Below, piece by piece: positions 23,757-33,140 of a stretch of 33,594 bases of DNA. The notes under the pieces were generated by a model. That model had not been told where the DNA came from. It saw only the letters and a list, made by a program, of their open reading frames with translations, and did not search any database. This DNA is from Anaerolineae bacterium (lineage in GTDB: Bacteria > Chloroflexota > Anaerolineae > JAFGEY01): positions 1 through 33,594 of the forward strand of contig JAFGJF010000427.1 in NCBI GenBank assembly GCA_016929205.1. Direction: 5' to 3'. The stretch's first letter is position 1. Every line of letters begins with the position of its first letter. A program made the position numbers and the translations under genes.

Positions 23757-24137
23757 ATGTCGACCAAATATTGGGTGGACAAAGCACGTGACTTGATCAC
23801 GATCGAGTGCCGCGATAGCGTAGATATATGCGACATTGCGAGCCAAATCCTCCATATCTATGGCGATCCTGCTTGTGCTGGCGTGGGCAAAAGGCTGGTT
23901 GATGCCAGGGATGCCCGGGTTGATGGCCCCGTTGGTGCGTTTAGCGCGCTGGTTGATCTCTTTGTCTGGCAGGCTCAAGACCTGGAATCCGGGCGGATTG
24001 CCATTTTTGTCAATAGAAGAGCAGGTATCGATTGGGCTCACTCGTTGCTTGAGTTGGTTGAGCCGCGGTTGACAAATGTGGCTGTGTGCCGCACCAGGAC
24101 GGACGTCCGCGCGTTCTTGAATATCCAAGAGCTCTAG
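23757..24137 (+). CDS. STAS/SpoIIAA-like domain protein (paralogue 1)
   Basis: A 126-residue single-domain protein that resembles SpoIIAA-like/STAS-type folds by pattern. It opens with a beta-hairpin KYWVDKARDLITIECRD, then helix VDICDIASQILHIYGDPA, strand RLVDARD and strand RIAIFVN before a final helix and strand. No catalytic residues stand out. Such proteins often act as regulatory or lipid/nucleotide-binding modules. It is about 60% identical by eye to the protein at 24270-24677 over the first 115 residues, so the two arose by tandem duplication. AGGAG lies 6 bases before the ATG. The cellular role is unknown. Confidence 0.75.
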   Translation: MSTKYWVDKARDLITIECRDSVDICDIASQILHIYGDPACAGVGKRLVDARDARVDGPVGAFSALVDLFVWQAQDLESGRIAIFVNRRAGIDWAHSLLELVEPRLTNVAVCRTRTDVRAFLNIQEL

Positions 24138-24175
24138 AAATTTCTTACATAATCTTTACAATCCATTTTTTGGTT

Positions 24176-24187
24176 TTGTGCTATAAT
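24176..24187 (+). promoter_or_regulatory. Extended -10 promoter of the second STAS-like gene
   Basis: TTGTGC directly precedes a perfect TATAAT (24182-24187), giving an extended -10 (TGCTATAAT). A convincing -35 box is absent. The terminator stem begins on the very next base. Confidence 0.7.
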
Positions 24188-24238
24188 AGAGGCATTCCAT
24201 CGTTAGTTGTATGTGGTACAGATGGGTGCCTCTTTTTT
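24188..24238 (+). terminator. Terminator overlapping the second STAS-like promoter
   Basis: AGAGGCA (24188-24194) pairs with TGCCTCT (24227-24233) and CCATC (24197-24201) pairs with GATGG (24221-24225), followed by a T-tract to 24238. RNA that starts from the adjacent promoter would lack most of the 5' stem. The full hairpin therefore forms mainly in RNA reading through from the upstream paralogue. Confidence 0.7.
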
Positions 24239-24269
24239 GTTTGCTTTCATTCAATGCCAGGAGTGCACA

Positions 24270-24677
24270 GTGTCAATCAGATATTGGGTAGACAACGGGA
24301 ATGACCTGATCACGATCGAGTTCCGTGATAATGTAGACGTATGCGACATTGCGAGCCAGATCCTCCATATTCACAGCGATCCAGCTTGCAAGGGCGTTGC
24401 CAAAAGGCTGGTTGATGCTAGGAGTGCCAGAGTCAGCGGCGCGATCAGTGCGTTCAGGGCACTGGTGGATCTGTTCATCTGGCAGGTCAAGGATTTGGGA
24501 ACCGAGCGCATCGCCATTCTCGTCGACGAAAAGACAAGCATGGATTGGGCACTCTCTTTGCTCAATCTGATCGGATCCAGCGTCGCAAATGTGGTTATCT
24601 GTCATTCCGAGACGGAGGCCGGTGATTTTTTGGGTGTGCCGGTCGGTCGACCTTATTCCTCTTTTCCTACTCGATAA
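24270..24677 (+). CDS. STAS/SpoIIAA-like domain protein (paralogue 2)
   Basis: A 135-residue paralogue of the preceding protein. It shares YWVD--DLITIE-RD, VDICDIASQILHI-like and RLVDAR blocks and has a slightly longer C-terminus (VPVGRPYSSFPTR). The frame is open to an ATG at 24207, but that lies inside the terminator hairpin. The start is the GTG at 24270, 6 bases after AGGAG, exactly matching the first paralogue's start and ribosome-binding site (both read AGGAGTG). No catalytic motif or membrane segment is seen. Divergence from paralogue 1 is spread evenly, suggesting an old duplication and retained function. Confidence 0.75.
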   Translation: MSIRYWVDNGNDLITIEFRDNVDVCDIASQILHIHSDPACKGVAKRLVDARSARVSGAISAFRALVDLFIWQVKDLGTERIAILVDEKTSMDWALSLLNLIGSSVANVVICHSETEAGDFLGVPVGRPYSSFPTR

Positions 24678-24694
24678 TTCTCAATCGCAGTGCT

Positions 24695-24706
24695 TTGTGC
24701 TATAAT
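24695..24706 (+). promoter_or_regulatory. Extended -10 promoter of the phosphoesterase-led run
   Basis: TTGTGC immediately precedes a perfect TATAAT (24701-24706), as at 24182. TTCTCA at 24678-24683 is a partial -35 with a 17-base spacer. It probably drives the genes from 24766 onward. Confidence 0.7.
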
Positions 24707-24765
24707 GTGGCCATTCTAAACCGGACATTGAGCGAGTTCGACCCCTCTCGATAAAGGTGATGGCG

Positions 24766-25692
24766 ATGCATTTTGCTGTTTTGGCGGATATTCACGGCAA
24801 TCTCGTGGCGCTGGAAGCGGTGGTGCAAGATGCGCGACAATATGGCGTAGATGGGTTTTGGATCTTGGGCGATTCAGTCGTTGGCCCGGCGCAAAACGCA
24901 GTTTTGCACCTGTTGCGCGCTTTGCCTGGCTGCATCATTCGCGGCAATAGCGAAGATTATTTGCTCGATTACGATATCGGGTGCGAGGATGGCCGGTGTC
25001 AACGCAAGCAGTGGTCGCCTGTGTCGTGGGCCTATCACAACCTCGATCCCGACTTGTTTGCTTTTATTGCTACCTTGCCCGAGCAGCGTGTGGTTGCTCC
25101 TGATGGTGCGGACCCCGTTCGCCTGGTTCACGGATCACCCCGGCATATCAGAGAGCCATTGTTTCCCAACCACAATCTGGAGCGCATGCAGCGCTTCAAG
25201 GAAGGTGGTTTTCTGATCGATGGCCGCCAGCCAGTTGTGTTGGAGGATGTGTTGGCCGGCATTGACGAAACAGTGTTGGCGTGTGGTCACACCCACATTC
25301 CCTGGGTGCAGCAACAGGACGGTTACCTGGCATTCAGCGCCGGCTCGGTTGGCTCGCCGATCGATGGCGATACTCGGGCGCAATACGCATTGCTTACCTG
25401 GGACGATCAGCAGTGGCAGGTCGAGCTAAAGGCTGTGCCATACGATCTGGAACGCGTGCGTGACTCGTTTGAGGCGAATGGGTTTATGGAGGCAACCGGC
25501 GCGTTGGGGCGTGCGATCTGGCTCAGTGTCAAAACAGGCCAAAATGTAATCTATTATCTCGTCGTTCACGCTCGCCGTCTGGCCGTTCAGGCTGGCCTGG
25601 GAGACTGTGCAGTTGTGCCGGATGAGATTTGGGATCGTGCTGTCGAGACGTTGGACTGGGAACTGGCTGCGAGTGGAAACCCGCTTTTCTAG
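24766..25692 (+). CDS. Calcineurin-like metallophosphoesterase (YfcE/MJ0936-like)
   Basis: A 308-residue metallophosphoesterase. Metal motifs are ADIHGN at the N-terminus, GDSVVGP, IIRGNSED (the GNH-type motif with Ser in place of His), LVHGSP and CGHTHIPW. They build the two-metal centre of this superfamily, which hydrolyses phosphodiesters or phosphomonoesters. An extra C-terminal region (residues about 215-308) is longer than in minimal YfcE proteins. GTG 24757 and ATG 24760 are in frame, but ATG 24766 has the better spacing from AAAGGTGA. It is first in a + strand run with the next start 11 bp after its stop. Substrate unknown. Confidence 0.88.
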   Translation: MHFAVLADIHGNLVALEAVVQDARQYGVDGFWILGDSVVGPAQNAVLHLLRALPGCIIRGNSEDYLLDYDIGCEDGRCQRKQWSPVSWAYHNLDPDLFAFIATLPEQRVVAPDGADPVRLVHGSPRHIREPLFPNHNLERMQRFKEGGFLIDGRQPVVLEDVLAGIDETVLACGHTHIPWVQQQDGYLAFSAGSVGSPIDGDTRAQYALLTWDDQQWQVELKAVPYDLERVRDSFEANGFMEATGALGRAIWLSVKTGQNVIYYLVVHARRLAVQAGLGDCAVVPDEIWDRAVETLDWELAASGNPLF

Positions 25693-25702
25693 AGGAGGCA
25701 AG

Positions 25703-26596
25703 ATGGAACTGGTTCGATTTTATCACCCCGACCTTGGCGCGCGTTTGGGTCTCGTAAAAGGGCAAACTGTGTATGATCTGGTTGCGACCGGCAAACCGGC
25801 TTTACAAAGTGTGGCTCATTTGCTTCGGGCGTCGGTCGAGAGGTCTGTGCTTGAATGGCTTCGAGAAGTCGAGGTATCCGAATTGACCGGGTACGGCCTG
25901 GAAGCGATGGATCGTGTGCCGTCGACGCAGTCGTCCTATTTACTGCCGCCTGTGGACCGTCAAGAGGTGTGGGCCGCGGGAGTGACCTATGCCTGGAGCC
26001 GTGAAGCGCGCGTGCGCGAGGCTGTCAGCAAAGAGATCTATGTCAAGGTGTACGAGGCCGAGCGCCCGGAACTATTTTTCAAATCGCTGCCAGAAAAGGT
26101 GGTTGGACCAAATGACTGGGTCGGTATCCGTGGCGACAGCCGTTGGAATGTACCCGAGCCCGAGTTGGCATTGGTGCTTAACCCCAAGATGGAGATCGTC
26201 GGGTATACGGTGGGCAACGATATGAGCAGCCGCGACATCGAGGGGGAGAACCCACTCTATCTGCCGCAAGCCAAAGTTTATCGCCACTCCTGCGCGCTGG
26301 GACCGGCGATCGTGCTGGCAGATGATGTGAAGGCGCAAGACCTGGCCATTCATCTCGACGTCGTGCGCGGCGGCGAGGTTGTTTTTGCCGGCGATACCAA
26401 TACGGCCAAGATTCATCGTGATTTGAGCGAGTTGGCCGGGTGGCTGGGGCGAAATGCCGATTTTCCCTATGGTGCCGTCTTGCTCACCGGTACGGGCATT
26501 GTGCCCGGCGACGAATTCACCCTCCAGGATGGCGATGAGGTTTCGATCTCCATTGCGGGGATTGGTGTTTTGAGCAACACAGTCAAACAGATGTAG
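25703..26596 (+). CDS. FAH-family 2-keto-3-deoxy-sugar-acid dehydratase (KDA dehydratase-like)
   Basis: A 297-residue fumarylacetoacetate-hydrolase-fold protein. The metal triad is visible: Glu152 and Glu154 in NVPEPELALV, and Asp173 in GNDMSSRD. The blocks EVWAAGVTYAWSREAR, YEAERPELFFKSLP, ENPLYLPQAKVY and LTGTGIVPG match, in order and spacing, the 2-keto-3-deoxy-D-arabinonate dehydratase of Sulfolobus as I recall its sequence. That enzyme converts its substrate to alpha-ketoglutarate semialdehyde in oxidative pentose degradation. AGAGGAGG precedes the ATG; the frame is open earlier but not family-like. Gene fusions or operon partners proving the substrate are absent, so related sugar acids remain possible. 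Confidence 0.87.
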   Translation: MELVRFYHPDLGARLGLVKGQTVYDLVATGKPALQSVAHLLRASVERSVLEWLREVEVSELTGYGLEAMDRVPSTQSSYLLPPVDRQEVWAAGVTYAWSREARVREAVSKEIYVKVYEAERPELFFKSLPEKVVGPNDWVGIRGDSRWNVPEPELALVLNPKMEIVGYTVGNDMSSRDIEGENPLYLPQAKVYRHSCALGPAIVLADDVKAQDLAIHLDVVRGGEVVFAGDTNTAKIHRDLSELAGWLGRNADFPYGAVLLTGTGIVPGDEFTLQDGDEVSISIAGIGVLSNTVKQM

Positions 26597-26620
26597 CTTG
26601 TATACCAACAAGGAGTACGT

Positions 26621-27550
26621 ATGAAAGCGACGCGCGATTTTTTACAAACTCTGGACCTCCCTCCTGGCGATCTGTTCGATCTACCCACATCCGAGAAACG
26701 CTTTCCCGACGGCGCACAATATCGTGTCGAGATTCCAAGTGTCGAGGGGCCGCGCGCGCTGGCTGCGGTATTGGAAGAGGCAATATTGCGCCAGGTTCTC
26801 GTCCATCGCGTCAGCCAGGGCAGCGGTGTGATGCTGCTTACAGATAGCGAGATCCGAGAGATGGCCAAGCTCGGCGCCGAGGCGCAGATCGAAGTGAGTT
26901 TGTTTGTGGGGCCAAGAGCAGCGTGGGAGCCGGGTGCCCAAATCCTCTCAAAGGCCGGTAAAAACCTGGCTGCGCGGCATCGGGGTATGGAGCAGCTTGT
27001 TTATGCCATCGAAGACATCAAGCGTGCGTGCAGTCTGGGGATTCGCAGTGTGCTTGTGGCCGACGAGGGGTTGTTGTGGGTAGCGAACGAGATGAAGAAA
27101 AAGGGCGAACTGCCGGCCGGCCTGGTATTCAAAATCTCGGTGCAGATGGGCGCGGCCAATCCGGCAAGCATTCGCCTGCAGCAGACGTTGGGGGCCGGTA
27201 CCTACAACGTCCCCACCGATCTCGATCTGCCCAAGCTGGCGGCAATCCGTGCGGCGGTCGATATTCCTCTGGATTTGTACGTCGAGGTGCCCGATAACTT
27301 TGGCGGTTTTATCCGCCATTACGAGATCGCCGAGATCGTCCGCATTGCTGCACCGGTCTATATCAAGTTCGGTTTGCGCAATGCGCCTGACGTTTACCCA
27401 AGCGGCACTCATCTCGAGAACACGGTTATTGCTTTGAGCCGCGAGCGCGTGCGTCGTGCCGAGATCGGTCTGTCACACCTGGAGCGATATTATCCCGAGG
27501 CTGTGACGTCAACAGTGGGGGAGCGCGACCTGGGTATTCCACAGGTTTGA
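26621..27550 (+). CDS. Peptidase U32-like TIM-barrel protein
   Basis: A 309-residue protein with the TIM-barrel pattern of U32-like proteins: LLTDSEIREMAKLGAEAQIEVSLFVGPRAAW, GIRSVLVADEGLLW, GAGTYNVPTDLDLPKLAAIR, LDLYVEVPDN. U32 proteins include collagenase-like and RNA-modifying members, but this lineage lacks the cysteines expected for Fe-S-binding U32 enzymes. Co-occurrence with the FAH dehydratase 24 bp upstream suggests a sugar-acid aldolase- or lyase-like role, which is inference. AAGGAG precedes the ATG at 26621. The annotation 'peptidase' should not be taken literally. Confidence 0.65.
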   Translation: MKATRDFLQTLDLPPGDLFDLPTSEKRFPDGAQYRVEIPSVEGPRALAAVLEEAILRQVLVHRVSQGSGVMLLTDSEIREMAKLGAEAQIEVSLFVGPRAAWEPGAQILSKAGKNLAARHRGMEQLVYAIEDIKRACSLGIRSVLVADEGLLWVANEMKKKGELPAGLVFKISVQMGAANPASIRLQQTLGAGTYNVPTDLDLPKLAAIRAAVDIPLDLYVEVPDNFGGFIRHYEIAEIVRIAAPVYIKFGLRNAPDVYPSGTHLENTVIALSRERVRRAEIGLSHLERYYPEAVTSTVGERDLGIPQV

Positions 27551-27613
27551 TTGCCAGGCGTTGATGTGTTGGGTTTGTTCACGAAATAGTTCTCACATTG
27601 TCAAGGAGAAAAC

Positions 27614-28483
27614 ATGTCTGAAGAACGAAAAAAGGTCACGTTGGGTACGTTGTTTTCCAAGATGAGCAAAAAAGAGCCGATCTCAATGCTGACGTGTTAC
27701 GACTATCCTACGGCGTATTTTATGGAACAGGCCGGGGTGGATATTCTGCTGGTCGGCGACAGCCTGGGTATGACCGTGCTGGGCTATGACAGCACATTGC
27801 CGGTGACGATGGATATTATGATCGCCCATGCACAGGCTGTAAGACGAGGGTCGCCGAGTGCCTGGTTGATTGGCGACATGCCCTATATGACCTACCAGCC
27901 GTCGATCGAGACGGCGATCCGCAATGCGGGACGGTTTATGGCCGAGGCCGCTTGTGACGCGATCAAGCTGGAAGGGGGCGCCGAGGTGGCCGACCGGGTG
28001 GAAGCGTTGGTCAAGGTCGGCATTCCGGTGATGGGGCACCTGGGCCTGACGCCGCAGAGCGTTTCGGCATTGGGTGGGTTCCGGGTGCAGGGGCGCAGCG
28101 CGGCGCAGGCCAAAAAGATTGTCGACGACGCCAGGGCGCTCGAGGATGCAGGGGTATTCTCGATCCTGCTCGAGATGGTGCCGGATCGTGTCTGCCAGTT
28201 GATCAGCGAACAGAGCGGCGTGCCGATTATCAGCCTGGGCTCGGGGCCAGACGCAGATGGCCAGTTGCTCATCTTTCACGACATGTTTGGCCTGTACCCC
28301 AAGTTCACGCCCAAGATGGCACGGGTGTACGGCAATGCCGGCGAGATCATTGGCGACGGGATCAAACAATACGTCGAGGATGTGATCACCAGAGATTTTC
28401 CGCAGCGAGAAAACTGGTTTACAATCAAGGACGACGCGTTTGAAGAACTAAAAAAGGCGCTGAACGTTCAAGATAAACAATGA
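27614..28483 (+). CDS. panB: 3-methyl-2-oxobutanoate hydroxymethyltransferase (PanB)
   Basis: A 289-residue PanB, the TIM-barrel enzyme that adds a hydroxymethyl group from 5,10-methylene-tetrahydrofolate to ketoisovalerate, the first committed step to pantothenate and coenzyme A. Signatures are LVGDSLGM (metal-binding Asp), IGDMPYMTY, AIKLEGG, GHLGLTPQ and FSILLEMVPD with the catalytic glutamate. panC and panD are not in this window. It sits in a run of sugar-acid genes behind AAGGAG and its stop overlaps the next gene as ATGA. PanB-fold paralogues acting on other ketoacids are an alternative given the context. Confidence 0.9.
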   Translation: MSEERKKVTLGTLFSKMSKKEPISMLTCYDYPTAYFMEQAGVDILLVGDSLGMTVLGYDSTLPVTMDIMIAHAQAVRRGSPSAWLIGDMPYMTYQPSIETAIRNAGRFMAEAACDAIKLEGGAEVADRVEALVKVGIPVMGHLGLTPQSVSALGGFRVQGRSAAQAKKIVDDARALEDAGVFSILLEMVPDRVCQLISEQSGVPIISLGSGPDADGQLLIFHDMFGLYPKFTPKMARVYGNAGEIIGDGIKQYVEDVITRDFPQRENWFTIKDDAFEELKKALNVQDKQ

Positions 28484-29277
28484 TCTGGTGTGTGAAAAAG
28501 GACGGCAAGCGGTGGCTGATGGCTGTCGTGTCTATGCTGGGCGCGGTTTTCTCTGTGTTGGGATGTTATATCGCTGCTCTGCCAACCGTTGATCGTCCGA
28601 CCGCCTCAATCGACGCAATCACACGGACGGTATCCCCGACACGTCTTGTGCCAACGTCTACGCAGACACGTTTGGTAACACTAACGGTGGTGGTTTGGGC
28701 TACATCTACTGCTCCGCCGTTACTGATGCCGACGATGGCACCGCTGGCTACGTGGACGATGATGCCGACGGTGACTCCGACGGTGGTGCCGTCTCCAATT
28801 GTGGAAAAGACGGGTTTGCCGCAGTTGACAGCAACGGCGTTGCAGTTGACTGCAACGCTGCCAGAAGGTGGTGTTGAGGCTTGGCCGCAAGAGGTGTTCA
28901 GGTTGATCAATGCCGTGCGTGCAGAGCACGACTTGCCGTCTTTTATCTACAATGACCGGCTGGCACACGTGGCTCAACTGCACGGCCAGGATTGCCTGGA
29001 ACGTGGATCGCTTACGCATACCGGTTCGGATGGGTCTGACGTCAAGGCGCGCATTCTGCGATCGGGATATGATGCTATCGGATGGGCCGAGGTCATCACG
29101 TACAGTGCTTCACCCCAAGAGGCCGTGACCTGGTGGATAGACGAGGTGCCGCCCAACGACGCACATCGCCGCACGTTGTTGGGCTCCTGGCTGACGGAAA
29201 TCGGCGTCGCGGTGATCCCGCTGGGCAATGGAACCTATTATTTCATCACCGACCTGGCACGACCGGCATCGCCGTAG
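28480..29277 (+). CDS. CAP/SCP-domain lipoprotein
   Basis: A 265-residue secreted lipoprotein. The signal peptide ends in the lipobox SVLGC (Cys29). A Pro/Thr-rich linker of about 90 residues (TPTVTPTVVPSP and similar) follows. The C-terminal CAP domain starts near residue 138: VFRLINAVRAEHDLPSF, LAHVAQLHGQDCLERGSLTHTG and ITYSASPQEAVTWWIDE. CAP domains are extracellular and often bind lipids or other surface ligands. The start overlaps the PanB stop (ATGA). The linker DNA is repetitive and biased (ACGATG-like triplets), which likely reflects drift in a disordered spacer. Role unknown. Confidence 0.88.
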   Translation: MIWCVKKDGKRWLMAVVSMLGAVFSVLGCYIAALPTVDRPTASIDAITRTVSPTRLVPTSTQTRLVTLTVVVWATSTAPPLLMPTMAPLATWTMMPTVTPTVVPSPIVEKTGLPQLTATALQLTATLPEGGVEAWPQEVFRLINAVRAEHDLPSFIYNDRLAHVAQLHGQDCLERGSLTHTGSDGSDVKARILRSGYDAIGWAEVITYSASPQEAVTWWIDEVPPNDAHRRTLLGSWLTEIGVAVIPLGNGTYYFITDLARPASP

Positions 29278-29288
29278 ACAGGGAGAGA

Positions 29289-30509
29289 ATGGATAAAAAA
29301 CGGATCGTTTCCTATATCGACCGGGCCAAGGCCGAGTTGACAGAGAACATTTTGCCCTTTTGGCTCGAACACACCGTCGATCGCGAGCGCGGCGGCTTTT
29401 ATGGCAGCATAAGCAACGATCTCGTCGTTGACCTCGCTGCAGAACGGGGGGCACTGCTCTGTTCGCGCATCTTGTGGACCTATTCCGCAGCCTACAAGCG
29501 TTATCCCAATCCCAAATACCTGGATATGGTGCGCTGGGCCTATGTGGATCTGTTGGCCCACTTTTGGGATGATGAATTTGGGGGATTGTATTGGGCTGCC
29601 GACGCCGAGGGCAGGCCGACCAACACGCGCAAGCAGATCTATGGTCAGGCATTTGGCGTATATGCTCTGGCCGAGTATTTCAGCGCCGTCCGGGAGCCAG
29701 CGATCCTGGACAAGGCCATTGTCCTGTTTGATCTAATCGAGACGCACAGTTACGATCCTGAAAACCAGGGATACCTGGAGGCCTATACCCGCAAGTGGCG
29801 ACCCGAAGACGATTTGCGTTTGAGCGATGTCGACTTGAATGAGAAAAAGTCAATGAACACGCACCTGCATGTGATGGAGGCGTATACTAACCTAGCCCGG
29901 GTTTGGCCGGATGCCAGGCTCAAGGCCAGGCACCGAGAGCTACTCGAGGTCATGATACAGCGTATCATTCATCCCGAAACGTACCACACCGTGCTCTTTT
30001 TTGATGAGACCTGGCATCCGCGATCGGATCGCGTCTCATTTGGGCACGATATCGAGGCCAGTTGGCTGCTGGTCGAGGCCGCCGAGGTTGCCGGCGACGC
30101 GGCTGTGCTGGAACAGGCAAAAGCGCTGGCGGTCAAGATGGCCCAAGCCGTCTACGATGAAGGACTGGACGCCGACGGCGGGCTGTTATACGAGGCCGAT
30201 CCGCACGGCATCGTCGACGCGAACAAGGAGTGGTGGCCTCAAGCCGAGGCGGCGGTGGGCTTTGTCAATGCGTATCAACTGTCGGGTGAATCGCATTTTT
30301 TGAGCGCTGCTTTGCAAAGTTGGGAGTTTATCGAACGCCATATGGTCGATCGCGAGCATGGTGAGTGGTTCAGAGCCGTGACCAGGGACGGTGTCGTGCG
30401 GGACTGTGAACTCAAGGTCAGTTTTTGGAGGTGTCCGTATCATAACAGCCGGGCTTGCATCGAGATGATCGAACGGCTGGAGAGCTTGATTGAGGAAGGG
30501 AACCCATGA
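29289..30509 (+). CDS. Cellobiose 2-epimerase-like protein (N-acylglucosamine 2-epimerase family)
   Basis: A 406-residue (alpha/alpha)6-barrel epimerase. Histidines expected for the reaction are present: His192 in NTHLHVMEAYT, His253 in FGHDIEASW and His385 in CPYHNSRA. WWPQAEAAVGF and WRCPYHNSR are typical of cellobiose 2-epimerase, which epimerises or isomerises the reducing end of beta-1,4 disaccharides. True N-acylglucosamine epimerases have the same fold, so the disaccharide assignment is likely but not proven. GGGAGA precedes the ATG at 29289. The stop overlaps the start of the RraA remnant (ATGA), implying a lost downstream gene in the same operon. Confidence 0.9.
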   Translation: MDKKRIVSYIDRAKAELTENILPFWLEHTVDRERGGFYGSISNDLVVDLAAERGALLCSRILWTYSAAYKRYPNPKYLDMVRWAYVDLLAHFWDDEFGGLYWAADAEGRPTNTRKQIYGQAFGVYALAEYFSAVREPAILDKAIVLFDLIETHSYDPENQGYLEAYTRKWRPEDDLRLSDVDLNEKKSMNTHLHVMEAYTNLARVWPDARLKARHRELLEVMIQRIIHPETYHTVLFFDETWHPRSDRVSFGHDIEASWLLVEAAEVAGDAAVLEQAKALAVKMAQAVYDEGLDADGGLLYEADPHGIVDANKEWWPQAEAAVGFVNAYQLSGESHFLSAALQSWEFIERHMVDREHGEWFRAVTRDGVVRDCELKVSFWRCPYHNSRACIEMIERLESLIEEGNP

Positions 30510-30598
30510 CGGATGTATGTAGATTACTGCCGTTGTATGAGGGACTGCGCGTGACCGATGTGTGCGATGGGTTGGATACGGTTGAGCGTTTGACGTGA
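30506..30598 (+). pseudogene. Truncated RraA/dimethylmenaquinone-methyltransferase-like remnant
   Basis: A 30-codon frame overlapping the epimerase stop by ATGA. It reads LLPLYEGLRVTDVCDGLDTV, which resembles the N-terminal start of RraA-like aldolases and regulators that accompany sugar-acid genes, and then stops after ERLT. Nothing RraA-like continues in other frames. The most economical reading is a deletion that removed all but the first 25 or so codons. A functional 30-residue peptide is possible but unlikely. Confidence 0.5.
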
Positions 30599-30621
30599 GG
30601 GCCTTTTCAAGATGACCATAA

Positions 30622-30632
30622 TGTGCTAGAAT
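30622..30632 (+). promoter_or_regulatory. Extended -10 promoter of glnS
   Basis: TGTGC precedes TAGAAT (30627-30632), matching the extended -10 pattern seen upstream of several other genes. The -35 region is weak. It begins just after the RraA remnant, about 90 bases before the start codon. Confidence 0.5.
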
Positions 30633-30647
30633 ACGTTTGTATCGAGG

Positions 30648-30683
30648 AAAAGTCTGCCGGACATAGGTATTCAGGCAACTTTT
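30648..30683 (+). other. Imperfect hairpin in the glnS leader
   Basis: AAAAGT (30648-30653) can pair with ACTTTT (30678-30683), and GCC (30656-30658) with GGC (30674-30676). It falls between the promoter and the AAAGGAGA ribosome-binding site. It may be a weak leader structure; no T-box motifs are seen. Confidence 0.3.
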
Positions 30684-30723
30684 TCTCAAGCTGTAAGATC
30701 ATATTTGCAAAGGAGAAGACAGA

Positions 30724-32445
<1,722 letters not shown>

Positions 32446-32474
32446 TCGCGTCACGAAAACAGGAGGCAAGGACA

Positions 32475-33140
32475 ATGGTGTTCATTGACATTCCCACCGA
32501 GCAGACGACAGCGATCACTGATGCGATTCTGGCCCTGCTGGCATTGGGCAGCGTTGTCTATTTGTGGCAAACGGGCAAGCAGTACGACCCGGTCAAAACC
32601 AGGATCTGGATGTGGGCTTTTGGTTTGCTGGCCTTTGCTGCCGTATTGGGGGCAGTGGCGCACGGTTTCAAAATGTCGAAACAGGTCAACAGCCTGTTCT
32701 GGCAGCCGCTCAACCTGGCACTGGGGCTGGCGGTCGCATTGTTTGCGGTCGGCGTCGTCTATGATATATGGGGTGGCCCAGCCGCACGAAAGATATTGCC
32801 CATCTTTGTCGGCGTTGGCGTCGTCTTTTACGTGGTGACACGGCTGATCCCGGGCAGTTTCCTGGTGTTCATTCTTTACGAAGCCGTGGCCATGCTTTTC
32901 GCCTTGGGTGCTTATATCTGGCTGGCGGCACATGGGCAACTGGATGGCGCGTGGGTGATGGCTGCCGGGGTGCTGGTTACGATCGTGGCTGCCGGGATAC
33001 AGGCCAGCGAAGCGGTCTTTGTCACATTGATCTGGGAGTTCGACTTTAACGGACTCTTTCACGTCGTGCAGATGATCGGGTTGGTGGTGCTGGTGGTTGG
33101 ACTGCGGATCGGGTTGCTGGCCGAAAAGATGGTGAAATGA
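32475..33140 (+). CDS. Multi-pass membrane protein of unknown function
   Basis: A 221-residue protein with about seven hydrophobic segments (for example AILALLALGSVVYLW, FGLLAFAAVLGAVAHG, IFVGVGVVFYVV, MIGLVVLVVGLRIGLLA). Conserved-looking histidines occur in GAVAHGFKMS and NGLFHVVQMIG, a pattern reminiscent of seven-helix hydrolase-like membrane families, but no specific family is recognised. The frame begins at 32442, overlapping the glnS stop as ATGA. ATG 32475 is preferred because a perfect AGGAGG lies 8 bases before it. The stop overlaps the next start as ATGA. Confidence 0.8.
   Translation: MVFIDIPTEQTTAITDAILALLALGSVVYLWQTGKQYDPVKTRIWMWAFGLLAFAAVLGAVAHGFKMSKQVNSLFWQPLNLALGLAVALFAVGVVYDIWGGPAARKILPIFVGVGVVFYVVTRLIPGSFLVFILYEAVAMLFALGAYIWLAAHGQLDGAWVMAAGVLVTIVAAGIQASEAVFVTLIWEFDFNGLFHVVQMIGLVVLVVGLRIGLLAEKMVK

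Noticed and set aside
30599..30723. Possible T-box riboswitch before glnS
   Set aside because: The leader is too short for a T-box, no T-box core sequence or specifier loop is visible, and the hairpin is weak.
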